A stretch of DNA of 64,000 bases from Aquila chrysaetos chrysaetos (GCF_900496995.4 NC_044019.1:3472001-3536000); one strand, 5' to 3'. Positions 20,090 to 33,800 are shown, counted from the first letter of the stretch. Made by a program: numbers and translations. Notes: generated by a model from the sequence alone, not told the origin.

Positions 20090-22400
20090 GTGAATTTTGT
20101 GGGGGCTCCTGACCCGAGAAGCTGCTGGGAGCAAGGGTCAGTCACACTCGAAAGGCACCAGAAGGACATGGACTGATGCTGTGCACTTGAAGAGAACATG
20201 CTGTTCTCGAGGAGCAGGTGTTGGATTTACATGGATACAGTCTCCACTTCTGTACTGTCCAACTGCACAAATAATATATAGAGCTTTTACTAGAGTCTGC
20301 AGATGGGTGTAGAAAGAAGGAAAAAAATAAATATGCTTTTTGACCAATGGAGTAGTAGAGCAGAATTTCTGGAGGGTTAAATCCCTGAGGGGAACAAAGT
20401 CAGTGTGCCGGTTCTGATCCTCCACAGACTGACCTGCAGTCTTAATGGCAGCCTGCTCTTTAATGAATGAGGGATTCTGAATTAGCAGAAGAAACTTGGT
20501 TGCTCTGGGAACTATTGGGAGTGCAAGTTCAATGGGAAGCCAAAGGAAATGGTGCACACATCCTCTTAATAAAGCAGAGCCATAAAGGCAAGATGTGGCT
20601 GAGGGTTGTCTAAGCAAGCATGACAGGACTGGTTGGAAGGGGCTGAGGGGATGGGCAGGGCCTGTGGTGCTCGTGGTGCCAGGGGACTGGCGAGGCTTCT
20701 GAGCAGAGATTCAAGCCTGGTGCCACAAGAGAGGGCTGAGATGAGCCAGCAGAAACCCCTGATCCGTGCTGCTTCTGTGGGTAGTGTGAGTGCCTGTACC
20801 TGCAGCTGGTAGAGTTGTTTCTACCCTGGAGATGGCGGTGCTCTCAATGTTCTGTAGAAATCCTGAAGCAATTACTGGATGTGCTTGGAATGTAGGGGAT
20901 GAATCTTGACTTGTTTGTTAAAATACTTCAGGAGTGTGAACTTATACTGCTTTAATTATACAGCCAGACAGCTTTCCCCTGCAAAGGAATGGCCTTTATT
21001 GTTCAAAGAGAAAATTCCCTGCAGGACAATACAGCTCACACAAGTGGAGTTCAGCAACACCCTTGCCTCTGTGCCCAGTGTTCAGTCCTCTCCTGCATCT
21101 TACAGTAAAAAAATATAATTTAAAAAATGAAGGAACAAACTCGCTTCCATCCAAATCTGCACATATTGGCACCAGTGATCATGCAGTGTTGTCTCAACGA
21201 CTAGACTGTTCCCTTGTCAAGCCTGTTTGGAGTTGTAAACCAGGGGAGGTTGCCAGTGCTGTTCAGGATGGAACCCACTCCAAAATGCACAGGGCAGCGT
21301 GTGCTGTGCATGCTAAAATGCACAGAGGAGAGTAGAATTTGAACAGGAATTATGTTCTGCCTCTGTATAGCTTTATTCTCAATGTGAACTCTTAATTGAG
21401 AAAGAGAATTCTCAAGAGAAAGATCAAGACCTTTATGTGAACTGTAACTTCTACAAGCTGCTCAGTTTTGGCGAGTTACGAAAGGAAGTGCAAACCAGCC
21501 TGCTTTGCTGAAGCTCTTGTCTTTGCATCTTCATGGCATGTTGAGGTTCCCTTGAGGGGCTCAGGAGCTTCCTGGATGCAATTTCACTATGTTGTGCAAA
21601 AAAGACCAGAACAAAACCAGGAGCGTTTGCCTGGATGCTCGGCAGCGTGTAGTTGTCTTGGCCTGAGACAAAGGTGACGAGCCTGTCTAGGATCACGTGT
21701 AAATGTGCTCCAGTAACAGGACCTGTTACCAGAAGATGCTGGCCTTAGCATGTGACTGTTGTGCGATGTCTTGTCATGACTGTGGGTTTGAGACCAGGAA
21801 ATAACCACCACTCTCTTGCCTCCTGCTCTTCACAGGTTATCACTGCTCTGGGACTGTATCTCAGACATGCCGGGGCAGGGTTCGGAGTCCTGTGGTGTGG
21901 TTTGTCCTGGTGTACTCAGCCCAAGAGCCTGAGTCTGCTCTGCAGCGCTGTAAGGCAGGGTCTGCAGCCCCTGTGCACTCTGAAAGGGCAGCCAGGGTTT
22001 TAATGAAGACTGGTAACTGTTTCAGATGCAGTGACAGGGAGGGTCCCCAGGCACTGAGCAACTGCTTGCCCCTGGAAACTCAAGTTTCCTAATCACTTCT
22101 TTTACAGGTCAGACTCTGCTTTTCCAGCTATGGGGAAGCACTGTTTGAGTTCAAAATCAAGCTGTCAGCTTGATGGTACAAGTAACAGGACCTGACTAGG
22201 AATACATCTGCGAGAGCTCCTGGTTTAGATGTGAAGGGATTCTGCTCCAGCTGATACTTATTTTCAGGGCACCATTTGCCTCTCAAATCTGGAGTTTCAT
22301 AGCATCCTCAGGCACTTCCCTGATTCCCTCTGCTTGAGCCAGAGCACAGCACTTGGAAGAGCAACAGATCTTAGTGAGTTGCTCCAATAGTTCTCTTCCT
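20090..22400. other. spacer between RPL11 and the KLHL31-like gene
   Basis: No convincing gene. AATAAA signals on the minus strand at 20995-21000 and near 21370 could serve a longer 3' UTR of the KLHL31-like gene. Nothing else recognised. Confidence 0.4.
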
Positions 22401-22416
22401 TGCTATCAAGATTCAC

Positions 22417-22422
22417 TTTATT
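22417..22422 (-). terminator. candidate poly(A) signal of the KLHL31-like gene
   Basis: TTTATT on the plus strand, AATAAA on the minus strand, about 510 bases beyond the stop. Further minus-strand signals lie downstream, so longer 3' UTRs are possible. Confidence 0.5.
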
Positions 22423-22932
22423 CCTGGTCTGAAGGCATCTAGCTTCAATGAGTAAATATTAAGTGTCCTTCCATTGAACAAATGCTACATGAGCAACAGG
22501 GTCTGTTCTAGATCTGTCACTTTCTTGTACCTAATATCAATACTGCTGTTGTTTTGAAAGTGTCTCGTGATACTATTCCTACAGTATAATTTCTCCTGCA
22601 TTATTCTAGTTTGTTTTTCTTCTTTTTTTTCCTTTTTTTTTCCAATCCACGCTGCGATACAGTGCTGCAGGCTGAGGAGAAAAGCTGTTCTGTCCTGCTT
22701 GCTTCCGTGTCTGCCCCGCTTGAGCACTCCCTGCTTAAGCTGTGGGATGGAGATGCAGGCAGCTCAGAAGATACTTTCCTGGAACCCAAAACTTGCCATG
22801 ATGGAACAAGAATGTATGAGACTTTGCAGTGACTCCAAACATCAGCGTGCCTCCCCATCCAGCTACCCCACACTCCTGAGCTCTGTCTCCTTCCCTAGCT
22901 GCTGGCATAAGCCACATGGCATTCAGGGCTCT

Positions 22933-25900
22933 TTACGTGCTGGCTGCTGCTGAGGCCACAGAGCTAGCCCGGGACCTGGAGCTCGGGGAGCGTGGTAGGA
23001 TGATGGTGCAGCATGAGACACCCACGGTGGCCTCGGGGAGGTCCTCATCCTCGGTCCACTCGTTGAGGTCAGGGTTGTAGCACTGCACGCATTTCTGATA
23101 CTTCTTCCCGGTCTCGTTCCAGCCACCCACCAGGCACAAGCGCCCCTCCAGCAGAGCCACCCCGGCCGTGCTGACCCCCGTGGGCAGGGGTGCCACGTAA
23201 CTCCACTGCGCTGTGAGTGGGCTGTAGCACTCCACGGGCATCACGTCCACCCGCTCACCCTGGGGACCCAGCTGGCTCCCACCCAGCACATATACTCGGT
23301 CGGCCACAGTGGCTGCGCAGTGCCAGCCCCGGGGGGTGCTGAGCCTTGCCTGCTCCCTCCAGGTGTCGGTGCTGGGCTCGTAGCAGCACACGGTGCGGGA
23401 ATAGGCATGGCTGATGTAGCCGCCTGTGACCAGGAGCTTGCCATCAATGACGGTGGTGGCATGGCAGCAGCGGTGCGTCTCCAGGCTTGCCTTGCTCTGC
23501 CAGCTGTTGGTGGTGGGGACGTAGCACTCGACAGATGCCAACGCGCCCTCAGCGTTGCGCCCTCCAACAGCGTAGAGGAGCCCATTGCAGGCACTCAGGC
23601 TGAAGTGCGTCCTCCTGTGCTGCATGCTGGCCAGGTGCAGCCAGGTGTTGAAGCGTGGATCGTACCTGGGGGACGAAGGGCAGATCTGTCTGTCCAGGAC
23701 TAGCATCAGAGCTGCGGGGAGAAGAGGGCCCTGGCAAATATCTGCCTTCGGAGGAGACAACTTGTGCTCTGGAAGAGCCTCTCTGTCTTCTCCAGCAGTA
23801 AAAAAGCATCTGGACAGGCAGTGCAGATGGAGACAATGGCACTGCACAGGACTGGATCCTGCCTGTGACTGCTGGGGTTGTTGCTGCTCTAACCCTTAGG
23901 ATGGCCCAGCATTCCTCCTGCCACCACAAGCTCCGGCCTGGCTTGGAAATGGTGAGTGCTACTCATCTGAGGTGTCCCCAAGCACTGTTACTGTCCCCTC
24001 TGTTGGGTCTTGGCAGGTAGAAGAGGACCAAGGGACAGGCCTTCCCTGCCCACCCTGCCAGGCCAAAGCCAGGCACTTGATAAGAAACCGGCTCCTTGTG
24101 TGCCCATGAGGTGGCAGAGGGAACTGGAACGGCTGCGGCCCCAGAGCGATGCCACGGGGACTAAGGCCAGGCTGGAAAAGGTGGATAAGCTACTGGCCAG
24201 AAATAGAAAGGAGACCTGTCAGTGGGTCCCTGAAACCTCACTCCATGCAGGAGAAAGAGACCAGTGATAGCTCCTAACCAAGGGGTGGTGATCAGGGGCC
24301 ATGGAAGGGCTGGCCTCGAGCAGTGCCCACGATGTTGCATGTGGAGCCTCAAGTGGCTGAGCCAAGCTGTGGGCAGAGCAGCTAGGAAGTTCAGGTTTAG
24401 CTTGCAAACAAAATACTGCATGTCAGGTTGCCATGGTTACTCCTCCTTTCTTTGAACAGTAATCCCTTGGCGATCCAGTGACAGGTTTATGGGGATTTAG
24501 GAAACAAACCTTGTTATTTAAATAACGAAGAGAGAAATGGAGGCGGAGAGAAGAAAGCCTGAAGGGCAACAGGAATCCTACAGACAGTAAATCTACCTTA
24601 AAATGAATCCAGGCAAACCAGAAACCGGGTCGAGGCTGGCACTGGCTGGAGGAACAGCCACCAAGCGAAAAGGGGAGCTCCCCAGAGTAACAAAATGGGT
24701 TACTGCTAAATAACAAGGGCTCCCATTTCTCCAGGAGCCTCACAACTTTGAAGAGGCCCTGCCTTGCCCTCATCCTGCACCGGTGCTGTGTGCTGCCGGA
24801 GGACATGGGCAGCACAGCCCAGGCCCCAAAGTCCCCAGGGGAAGCCCAGGCCAGGGTCACGCAGACCAAATGCCTGGAAGTGGTTTCCAGGTCTTGGGTC
24901 TCACAGACCAGCACCCTGTGCTGGGCCTCGCTGCATTTGTCCCTCCCTGGCAGCGTTATCCCGGGGGCCAGACCTACCTCCTCGTTACTGATAGCAGAGG
25001 AACCTTTCTGACGCGCTCATCCCTCACCCCATGGGGGATGCTGGGGCACAGGCAAACACAGCACAGCTCTGAACCCCTCCCCAGGGTCTGTGTGGCCAGG
25101 TGGTGCCCGTCTTACCTGCTCAGGCTGCTGACGGCATGCTTGGCCTGGTTCCTGGCATCATTTTGGTCTTCACCACCCGCGATGTAGATGAATCCATCCA
25201 TCACCACCACACACTGGTTAAAACTTTTTGCTGGCATCTCCGTCAGCTTGTTCCAGTTTCCCTCTGCGTCCCTGTAGCTGATCTCCCTGCTAAGAGCCTT
25301 CTCGGTCAAAGCTGGACGACCCCCAACTGTGACGAGCACCCTCTGGCCTCCCCGAATCCTGGTTCTCCGTGACTGAAGGCTGTTTTGCTGGTGGGGGAGC
25401 AGGTGGTAATTCATAGCATCCACGAGGAGCTTGTGGCACTGTGGGTCTTGCATCATGCGTGGCACAGGTTGCACATGGTTGACCAAGTCTGGAGCTGAGA
25501 TTGTGCCGAATCGAATGTTGCTCAGGAGGTCAGCAGCATATCGGACCCGTTTTGGGTCAAACTCCAGCCACTTGACAGCGATCTGGAAGGCTGCAACCTC
25601 ACTGGGTATCTGCAGGCCATCATCCATCAGCAGCTCATTGATCTGATCGAAGGGGAGTTTCATGAACTGGTCAGTCTTGGAGAACTCCAGGAAGTTTTCC
25701 CGGATGAATTTCCGCGTGGCATCTTTCACCTGGTTGAGGCCGTAGGTGGCTGAGATGTTGGCAATGTACACGCAGTTCTCCACAGCCATCTCCCGAACGA
25801 GGAAGTCACCGCACATGTTCAGCAGTGCTGGCACCTGCAGCTGAGTGGCCGCGGCGATGGTGCTGCCGATGGTGTACAGTGAGAGGCTCAGCTTCCCCGT

Positions 25901-26302
25901 GTAGGCGTAGGTGATGACGGTGGTCAGGCCCAGTGGGGAGACGTCGTGGAGCTCCACCCGGTGCAGCTGAGGGTCTCTCTGCAGCAGGCGGTGGAAGTAC
26001 TCGCTGCAGGAAGCCAGGACGAGTTTATGCACGTCGAAGGACTTTGTTTTGGTGGCAATGGTGAGATCGCAGAGGAACCGCTTCTGGCGCATCTGGTTCA
26101 TCCCCTCCAGAAGGCTGGCTCCATGGTCGGACGCTTCAACCTCCGTGGCCGTGCAGTGGAAGCCGTTGGAGCCGCTATCGTACAAACCATTCAAGTGATT
26201 GAGGTGTTCGACATCTAGCAAAGCATCTTCCACCATCACCGGGGTGATGGATGCATCCTCTTTATCCACCTTGGGCTTCTTGGTTTTCTTTTTGGGTGCC
26301 AT
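22933..26302 (-). CDS. KLHL31-like BTB-BACK-kelch protein, two coding exons, 639 aa
   Basis: Kelch-like protein, probably a substrate adaptor for a cullin-3 ubiquitin ligase. Coding exons: 25116-26302 and 22933-23665, joined across AG|G ([12 protein letters not shown]). The N terminus [11 protein letters not shown] resembles that of KLHL31. The BTB domain lies at about residues 75-175 ([18 protein letters not shown]), then BACK ([19 protein letters not shown]), then six kelch repeats from about residue 317 ([10 protein letters not shown]) ending with [14 protein letters not shown] and RASSVAS. Many segments match KLHL31 residue for residue ([34 protein letters not shown]), but divergence elsewhere is too high for the orthologue, which lies on human chromosome 6. 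I therefore read it as an ancient paralogue. KLHL31 works in muscle; a similar role here is inference. A good 3' splice site at 26324 suggests an upstream non-coding exon. Confidence 0.93.
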
Positions 26303-26324
26303 CCTGGCAGAATCGGAACAGGAC

Positions 26325-29300
26325 CTGGTGAGAAAGGAGAGGTGAGGAGCCTTGTAGCAGGGGTACGGGTATTCTTCTGCTCTTTAAGACATTCAGTTAA
26401 GCAAAGGAAAGACTCCCACTGACTCATACACTCTTTGGGTCAGGCCAAGGGAAGGACGGAAACTGCCTCCCAAGCCCTGTACGCCTCGGAGCCACGTGAA
26501 AGGCATCAAGGGCCATGACTGACAGGGGATCCTCAACTCTCAGCCAGTACCAGCACCTTCGCTGTGTTAAAAAAGGACTGGGGATTTTGGGTGGTTGCTT
26601 TGGGAAACTGGGAGCACCCACTGGTTCCTGTGGTGTGGGGCTGTGCTTGGCCCCGCTGACAGCTCCGCTGTCTGGGGTGACACAGACTCCAAGCAGAGCG
26701 AGATGGCAATCGCAGGGTGTGTTTTGCCTGACTCAAGCGCGTGCCAGATGGGGTGAATCAAGTCCAAGCAGCTCTGACAGAGGTTTCCACACAACAGTGA
26801 GGTGAGATGAGTCCCAGCACTGCAGGACCGCATAGAAAAGGGTGTGCATTTCCCCCTCAACCCCTTGGGCACGGTGAGGCACTGCTGGGTAAGCAGTGGG
26901 GCCAGCTGCCCTTTGGAGTGACCAGTTCAGAGTGCAGGTGAAAGGGGAAACAACAACAAAAATCCAGCTTTTGAATGTTCCCAAATTCCAGTTTGAAACT
27001 CCAGTCTGAAACTCAGCAGTGACCTCAGCTCCTCTGAGGGAGCTTGGAGCAGCCAATATATGAGGGAACAAATCTACTGGCCAGAAATAGCTGTTGCTGC
27101 GCTGTCTCACATGTCTGGGTACTGTTTATTATGCTTGGCCATAAAGATCAGGTTTCTTGGAACTGAGTAATCAGCTCGTATTTAGCACCAGGCAAAGAAG
27201 GGGGGCATTATGAGACTTCAGCAAAAATACAGAGAAGGGAAAAGTTTAGTAAAAGTCCCCGCCAAGAAGGAAAGAGGATTCAGGGCTGAGTCTGAGGGGG
27301 AGAGCAGCAGTGCCAGCCCAGCCAAGCACAGCTGGCTGGGTTGAGCAGAGGGAGCAGGGATGACACAGAAGCCAAGGGGATTCAGGAGCAAAGTCCCAGG
27401 CACTTGAGCCATCCCTGGTATTGTGGCGTTTCATGGGGCTACCCCAATTTACACGACTGAGAGCTTATCTATCACAGTGTCATATCCTGGAGTAGGCATC
27501 ATTCGTTCTGAAACTGGGATGCAAATGCTGCTCTCTCGGTGCGTTTGAATATGAAATGGTTTCTGACACCCAGCTCAGGATTGGGAAAAGGAACTGGGAT
27601 TTATCCTTTCAGAGCAACACCACTTTGATATTTCCAAACACACATTTTGTTCAGACTATCCATTTCCCAAGAAAATTTGCAGTTTCAGCTTTTCAGCTGG
27701 ATTTGAAGTGAAAATACAGGTTAAATATTGGTTAAATAAATATAAAATATCATTTTTCCAGGCCTTCTATCCAGATCCCTCAAACCTGTATCTCTTTGAG
27801 ATATGACACTGCACAAACATCCTTGCTGCTAACAAAGCCAAAGAGAAGCAAGACTTGTCTTGCAGGAAGGTGGCCATTCTGCTGCCCCCACGCTGAGACC
27901 TGTCCCAGCAGGACGGGTGCCAGGTTGAGGTCTGCAACCTGCTGGGGCAGGAGGGTTTGGCCTTGTGAAATGAGTGACCTGGGTGTCAGCTCCCACTGGG
28001 CTGTGCTGAGGATCTGCCTGATCCCTTCTGCTCCCCAGATGGCCTGGATTTTGACCTTTTGTTACAGAAACAAGCACAGTGTCTGCAGCAAACCCCTGTT
28101 TCTGTCCATAAAACTGCTCACCCCCCCTTTCAGGGGCTCCAGACCCCATTTTTGAGAGGTGACACCAGTGCTCAGCAGCTCTTGTGTGCCTGGTGTGAAG
28201 CCCAGCATCACAGTTGGGCTAGCTGATCTCCAAAAGCCTTCTTAATTCCTTCTGGAAAGCCCAGCAATGCAGCTGGCTTTCTCCATCGCCCTGTCCACTC
28301 CACTCAGAGTCAAGGGGGGAAGTTGTTCGGGGATAAAACAGAGGTCTTCTAACTGCATTACACTTCATACAAGTACAGTGGAGCCATGAGAAGTTTTGGG
28401 CTCATACTGATGTCCATGGAATCCTGCCTGTCCCCTTTGGGCACCTTTGACAGACTCCGGTTTGAAGCACGTGTTCATATTATTCCAGTGTCTGGCTGCA
28501 GGAGGGCAGAGCGACCTTTACTACCTGCAGTTAATTTAAAATGGGACATCATTGCTGCTTCTGATTGAAATACCACTGTAGTGACTTGAAAGGGATATTT
28601 TTCCTGCAGATTAGTCCTGGCTGCTGGATTAATCTAGGGAGCTGGTATGAAGAGATTTCAAAGGGCCCAGACAGGAAGGAGGGAAGACAGGGCTTTTTTC
28701 TAGCTGTTTAAACTTCTCTTAAAAGACAGTGGTTGTCCTCACATCCTTTCAGTGCTGCTAATCTCAGCCCTGCACCGTATTACTGAGCTAAGGGCAAAGC
28801 AGGACCTATGCTGGGTGATACTGTGTCTTCAGGAAGTTACAGCAGGCTTATTTTAATATCTAAGCAAACAGGCAGAATCCCTCTCCTTTACCTGCCAGTG
28901 CCCACAGCCCCGGGTTCAAGCAGGGTCTGACTGGCAGCAAACACCGAGCTGGCCTGGGAAACTACCTGGACACTGCAGCTCTGGGCGCTATTTTGCTGCC
29001 AATAATTCCTCCAGCCCCTTTTTAGAAAACAACAAAGTCTTTCCCCATGCCATTATTTCCATCATTCAGCAGTTCCCGTGCCCCACGCAAGGTCTCTGCA
29101 AATCCTGCTAGGCGAGCTCTGATTCTCCATGACTTGTCTATAGGCTGGGTCTGCTCCTTACCTTGCTGTTAAGACCGGTTAGTCCAAGGGGAAGCTCTGA
29201 CCAGCACAGGGCTCTGCAGGTTGAGAGACAGAGACCCTCAACTTTCCCCACGCGACATCCTCCTCCCTCCTCTCCCCTCCCAGCCAGCTGACTGCTCTTA

Positions 29301-29690
29301 TCACTTCTACATTTACAGCAGGCTTTTGGGGTGATGCGAGGACAGACGCCCTCAGCCGAGTCCCAAGAGACATGGAAAGGCCTGGATTCAGGTAGCGCTG
29401 CTCCAGCCAAGGGCATCGTTGCAGCCAGCACCGGGAGAAGGCAGTAAACCAAAGGCCAAGCATGATTACCTGGCCACTGCCAAGGGTGAGGCAACGAGGA
29501 GGCAGCCAAAGGCCTGGCTCCACCATGGAGGGGTTCATCAGGATATCTGGGGATGACATGGGGGATATCGCCCTGCTGATGCCTCTCCTGCTCTCCTGAG
29601 CGAGCGGAGGGGACGGCAGCTCGGAGCCCCCAGCCTGGGCAGCTGTGGCCCTGCTCAATTTGCCTTTGGCCACGAACGAATCTAAAAACC
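26325..29690. other. upstream region of the KLHL31-like gene
   Basis: About 3.4 kb with no recognisable coding exon on either strand. A strong donor (AGCAAG|GTAAGG) on the minus strand near 29158-29168 could end a non-coding first exon of the KLHL31-like gene; this is speculative. Confidence 0.3.
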
Positions 29691-29699
29691 TACTTTCTA

Positions 29700-30800
29700 C
29701 TCACTTCCAACAGCCGTGGTGGAGCCGTTGGGAGACAACGGGAATAGGCAGGAAGCGACGTTTGCGTCAGGAAAGACTGTCCTGACCACGGTAGGGCCGG
29801 AGGTGGCACCACTGCCCCGGCGAGGGGCGGCCATGGCGGCCGCGCTCCCCTCAGCAGCGCCCTGCCAGCACTCAAGATGGCGCTGCCCGCCTTCCCCCCC
29901 CACTCCTCGCCAGGTCCCAAGATGGCACCCGCCGAACTCTTGCCCGCAACCGCCATGGCCGTCGCCACGGCCGGGGCAACGGCTGCGCCGCTTCCGTTTC
30001 CTGCCCGCAGTCAAGATGGCGGCAGCAGCGGGGAAGTGCCGTGTGGCGAGCGGGCGGTGAAGCCGCTTCCGCCGCGGCGGCCTCTCCAGCAGTAAAAATG
30101 GCGGAGTCGGTGCTGGAAGTTGTGGGCAAGCTGCAGTCGCGGCTGGCGGGTAGCTCGGAGCCCAAGAAGGTGACGGTGGGCGGTGGGGCGGCCGAGACTC
30201 CCCCCTCTCCGGCGGGGGTGGCGCGGCGGAGCCGGGGGTCGGGAGGGCCTGGGCCACCCCGCGGAGGAGGGGGGGCACGGGGAGCGGGGCCGGGCCGGGC
30301 CTGCCCTCCGCTCCGCTCCCCTCCCCCCGGCCACCCCTTCCCCGAAGTTTCCTGCCCGGCCGGGGCCACGGTCCGTGGGGCGAGGCGGACGACCCGCCGC
30401 CTCCGAGCCGCGGCAACGGGGTAGGCCCGGGGGGGGGTTGTCCCCGGTGGGAGCTCCCCCCCCCTCCCCGCGTTGCTGCCAGCCTGGGCTGGGTTCGCAG
30501 GCCCCCGGCTGTCCCACGGGAGACCCGCTGCGGCGTGTCGGGGTCGTTGCGTGGGGTCCCCCCGAGTGACACATGGATGGGGTGCGGTTTGAGAGGCAGG
30601 CAAGCGGGCAACGGGAGAACTTGCCGGAAGAGTCTTGCCCTGGTGACGTGTTCGCGGTGGAAGAGCCACGGGTGCCCGGCGTGAGGTGACGGGGAGGTGC
30701 AGCCCTGCCGTGGGACCGGGGAGGGCCGGGACCGCGGCAAGGCCACCACGATCGTCGGGGAGTTGGGGTCCGGGCAAGAAGTTGCTGAGTTTTAACTCTG
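29700..30800. promoter_or_regulatory. CpG island promoter of ELOA with a cluster of YY1-type motifs
   Basis: Very GC- and CpG-rich. YY1-type motifs on the plus strand: CAAGATGGCG at 29873, CAAGATGGCACC at 29918, CAAGATGGCGGC at 30012, and AAAATGGCGG at 30095 overlapping the ELOA start codon. A 72-codon upstream reading frame beginning at the first motif (ATG 29877) stops at 30095, two bases before the ELOA ATG. Confidence 0.65.
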
Positions 30801-33800
30801 GCTTTGGGGTAGTTGCTTGATGCCTCTTGCCCATCTCCACGAGGGAACGTGTCGGCTGCCAAAATGTGCTGCCCGCAGCAGCTGTCGCGGAGCGGCTGCC
30901 CTGCGCCCGCTGCCCTGATCTATGCTGGTGCTCCAATCTGTTTGGTGACATTCGGCCGCGTCTGTTGCTGACAGCAACTGTCCTGCTGGGCACCAGGATT
31001 CTGAGCCGGTTTTTTTTCAACTGAAATTTGGAATTAGGGTTGAGCTCAGGTGTGGGCCCTGCACATGCTGTTATCCCATTCTCTAGGATGTCATATTTTA
31101 AAGGGGGAGCATCTGTTGTGACTATTTACAGGTGTTAGGTTTGTGTTTCACTTAAGTCAGGTGAAAGAGGAGGCAGTGAGGGCTGTGCAGCCACTCTGCA
31201 AATTTTGTTTAACTGAGGCAAATGCCCGCAGAACCGCTCACTTTCCAAGACCTCGCAGCACCCATGAAGAAGGCTGGATACTGAAGTGCTCAAGTGCTGA
31301 CCTTTTGAAATGGAGGCCCCTGTACCCAGTTCCAGCCTAGCTGGGGGCAAAGCGATGGGAGGGTCTGGTTCCTTTTCTCACCCTCTCAGCCAAGACCAGA
31401 GCAGGGTTTAACTGGTGGTGCCCCAAATGGAGCTGACGGACTGCTGAGGAGTCAATTCCAGGGGGTCTTGGACTCCGTGGTGCTGAGAGCATGTGCAAGA
31501 CTTCAAATATTGGCTCAGCACGCTGTGCACAGAGAATTAGTGCTCCTGTTTCTTGACCCTTGTGTCAGCTGGGGGCAATAACTGCTTGTCTGTGTTTCTT
31601 GGGCATTGTAAGTCTTCGGGCGCTATTTGCACAGGCTAACTCTTTCTCCAGTAACCTTGCGGTGTTAAGTCGTTTCTTTCTCTGTCGATCGTATGCAGTT
31701 TTGCAAGGAAAGGGAGAGGTGATAAGCGTTCGCAAGCTGTCACTAGCTAGGATAGTGACTTTAAACCTTTTCACTTCCCTAGCAGAAACATCCGGTGACC
31801 TGTACTCTTTTTATTTCTGATAACTTTTCAACTGTATCCTCGGAAGTGTTATTAGTGTTTCTAGGCTTGAATTTAGTTGCTGTTGCAATGTCTTGATAGA
31901 TTGTGTATCTTCTGAACACCTTCCTATGTCAGAAAATGGCTTTCAGCTCTTCTGCTGTAACTGTTTCCACCACAGTTCTGTAGCAGCTACAGCTTTACCC
32001 TGTCAACAGGACAAATCCACAGCACCTCTGGGTGCTATCCACACGTTACACCATTTCCACTCTTTGGTTTTCTTGCCTTGTCCTTTTGCAATATTTTTTC
32101 GGTAATGTGAAAGAATAATATTTGCCCATCATTGTGTATAACTATATTGCCTTGCTGAAAGGTGTTAAGTATTAATATTGGTTTTGGGTGAAAATTGGGC
32201 TGCTGGCACAGAACTGTATGAGTGAAACTTTGGACACTGTCGTAATGGTTTGGAAATGGTCTTTTTTCTTTTTTTTTTTTCAGCAGAGAAAGTACAAGCT
32301 CTGCTGCAGGACTGAGGGACAAAAGAGAGTAAGGGAAACATGAACAAGAGAGCATCCTCACGGAGAGGAAGAGGCCAGGCTGTGCTGTAGTAATTTGATG
32401 TTTATGTGTGTTGTTAGTGTTGTAATGATCTGGCTGATTTCTTTTAGAAAAAGAAAACAATCCACCCGTGTTAAACAAAACTTTACTGGAGCTGGAACTA
32501 AGTGAAGGTTTTATAGTTTGCGTCTTGTGGCTGATTGACTGAAACTCTACGCTGGGGTGTTTTAGAAGAGCTTTCTCATATGTATTGCATCTGGTGTCTA
32601 GCAGGATATGAGCCTTGTGTTTTCTGTCTTCTACCTGGTCGGCTTTTTCCCATAGGGCTTGTAGGATCTCAGTTATTTCTGATATGAGCTGCCAGATTTG
32701 AGTCTGCTTGGCTGACTTCAGCTGAAGGCAGTGAGGTATACTCCATCAGCTTGTTTCCATAGGAAATACAGATTAGTACAAGTTCTTAAGCCTCACTGCA
32801 TCGGAGTTGTCTCACTTGGTGCGTCTCATGCATGTGGACCTGTGGTCCACAGAGGTCGCAAGCAAAGCGAGGTTTTGCTCTGCTCCGTGAACACAGCTCC
32901 CAAATATGTTCCTACTCTGATATTGCCAGGCTGCATGCCACTTGGACAGTGTCAATAAACACAGGTTTTGATATCTTAGATTGTCAGATAAGTGCATTAC
33001 TGATGACGCAGGCAACAAAAATGCTTTGTTTCCTGACAGCGTCATTTTGAGATTTACAACTTGTCTGGGAGGTCTGCTGAACTCAAACTATGTTAACATT
33101 TCCAATTAATGTGCAGGTATAAAAGCTTGGTAAAGTGACACTTAAGCAAAAGTATGCGTATGGTGGCCTCTCAGAAAGCCAGCTCTTGGCTCTTTTTTTT
33201 TTTTTTTTTTTTTTAAGGTGTGTGGAGGTTTCCAACCATTGACTGCAGTGCGTGTGGAATAAGCCAGTTCCCTGTGAGACATGTTCTGGATCAAATGTGT
33301 GGGTCCCTGGTCTCAAACTACACTTCCCCTGGCTATACAAAATCCAGAGATGGCCTCTGTTTAGGATAGCACTTTTCTTCTTGGAATTCAGCCCTGAAGG
33401 CAACAAATAACTAAAGAGCAAAAAGAGCTGTGAAAGATGCTACAGTGGGATGTAGCTAGAAAATAATTGGGAGGCTTTAAGAATACCATAATGAGTTTTC
33501 CCTTGACTCTTACTCTCATGGTGGGATTTCGTAAGCTCTGAAACAACCTCTCTAGGAGAGTAATCAGCTTACAGAGATGCTATTGTTTTATTATTGCCCT
33601 GTTTTACTCTTTTTCTATCTGGTACAATATCTGTCCTTCTTCCCCTCCTTCCTGCTCCCTTCCAAACAGGCCCTTTGCGCACACTAGTCCAAGCCCCTGC
33701 GTTACTGATGCCAGAAAGATCTTGACCTTCCCGGAGGGATCCTGACCCATGAGCCCTGGCAGGCCGTGCCACAGCAATTTGAGGGGAGGCAGCAGACACG

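Noticed and set aside
29697-31020. Overlapping minus-strand open frames (350 and 382 codons) at the ELOA island
   Set aside because: Compositional artefacts of CpG-rich DNA, with no recognisable protein similarity.
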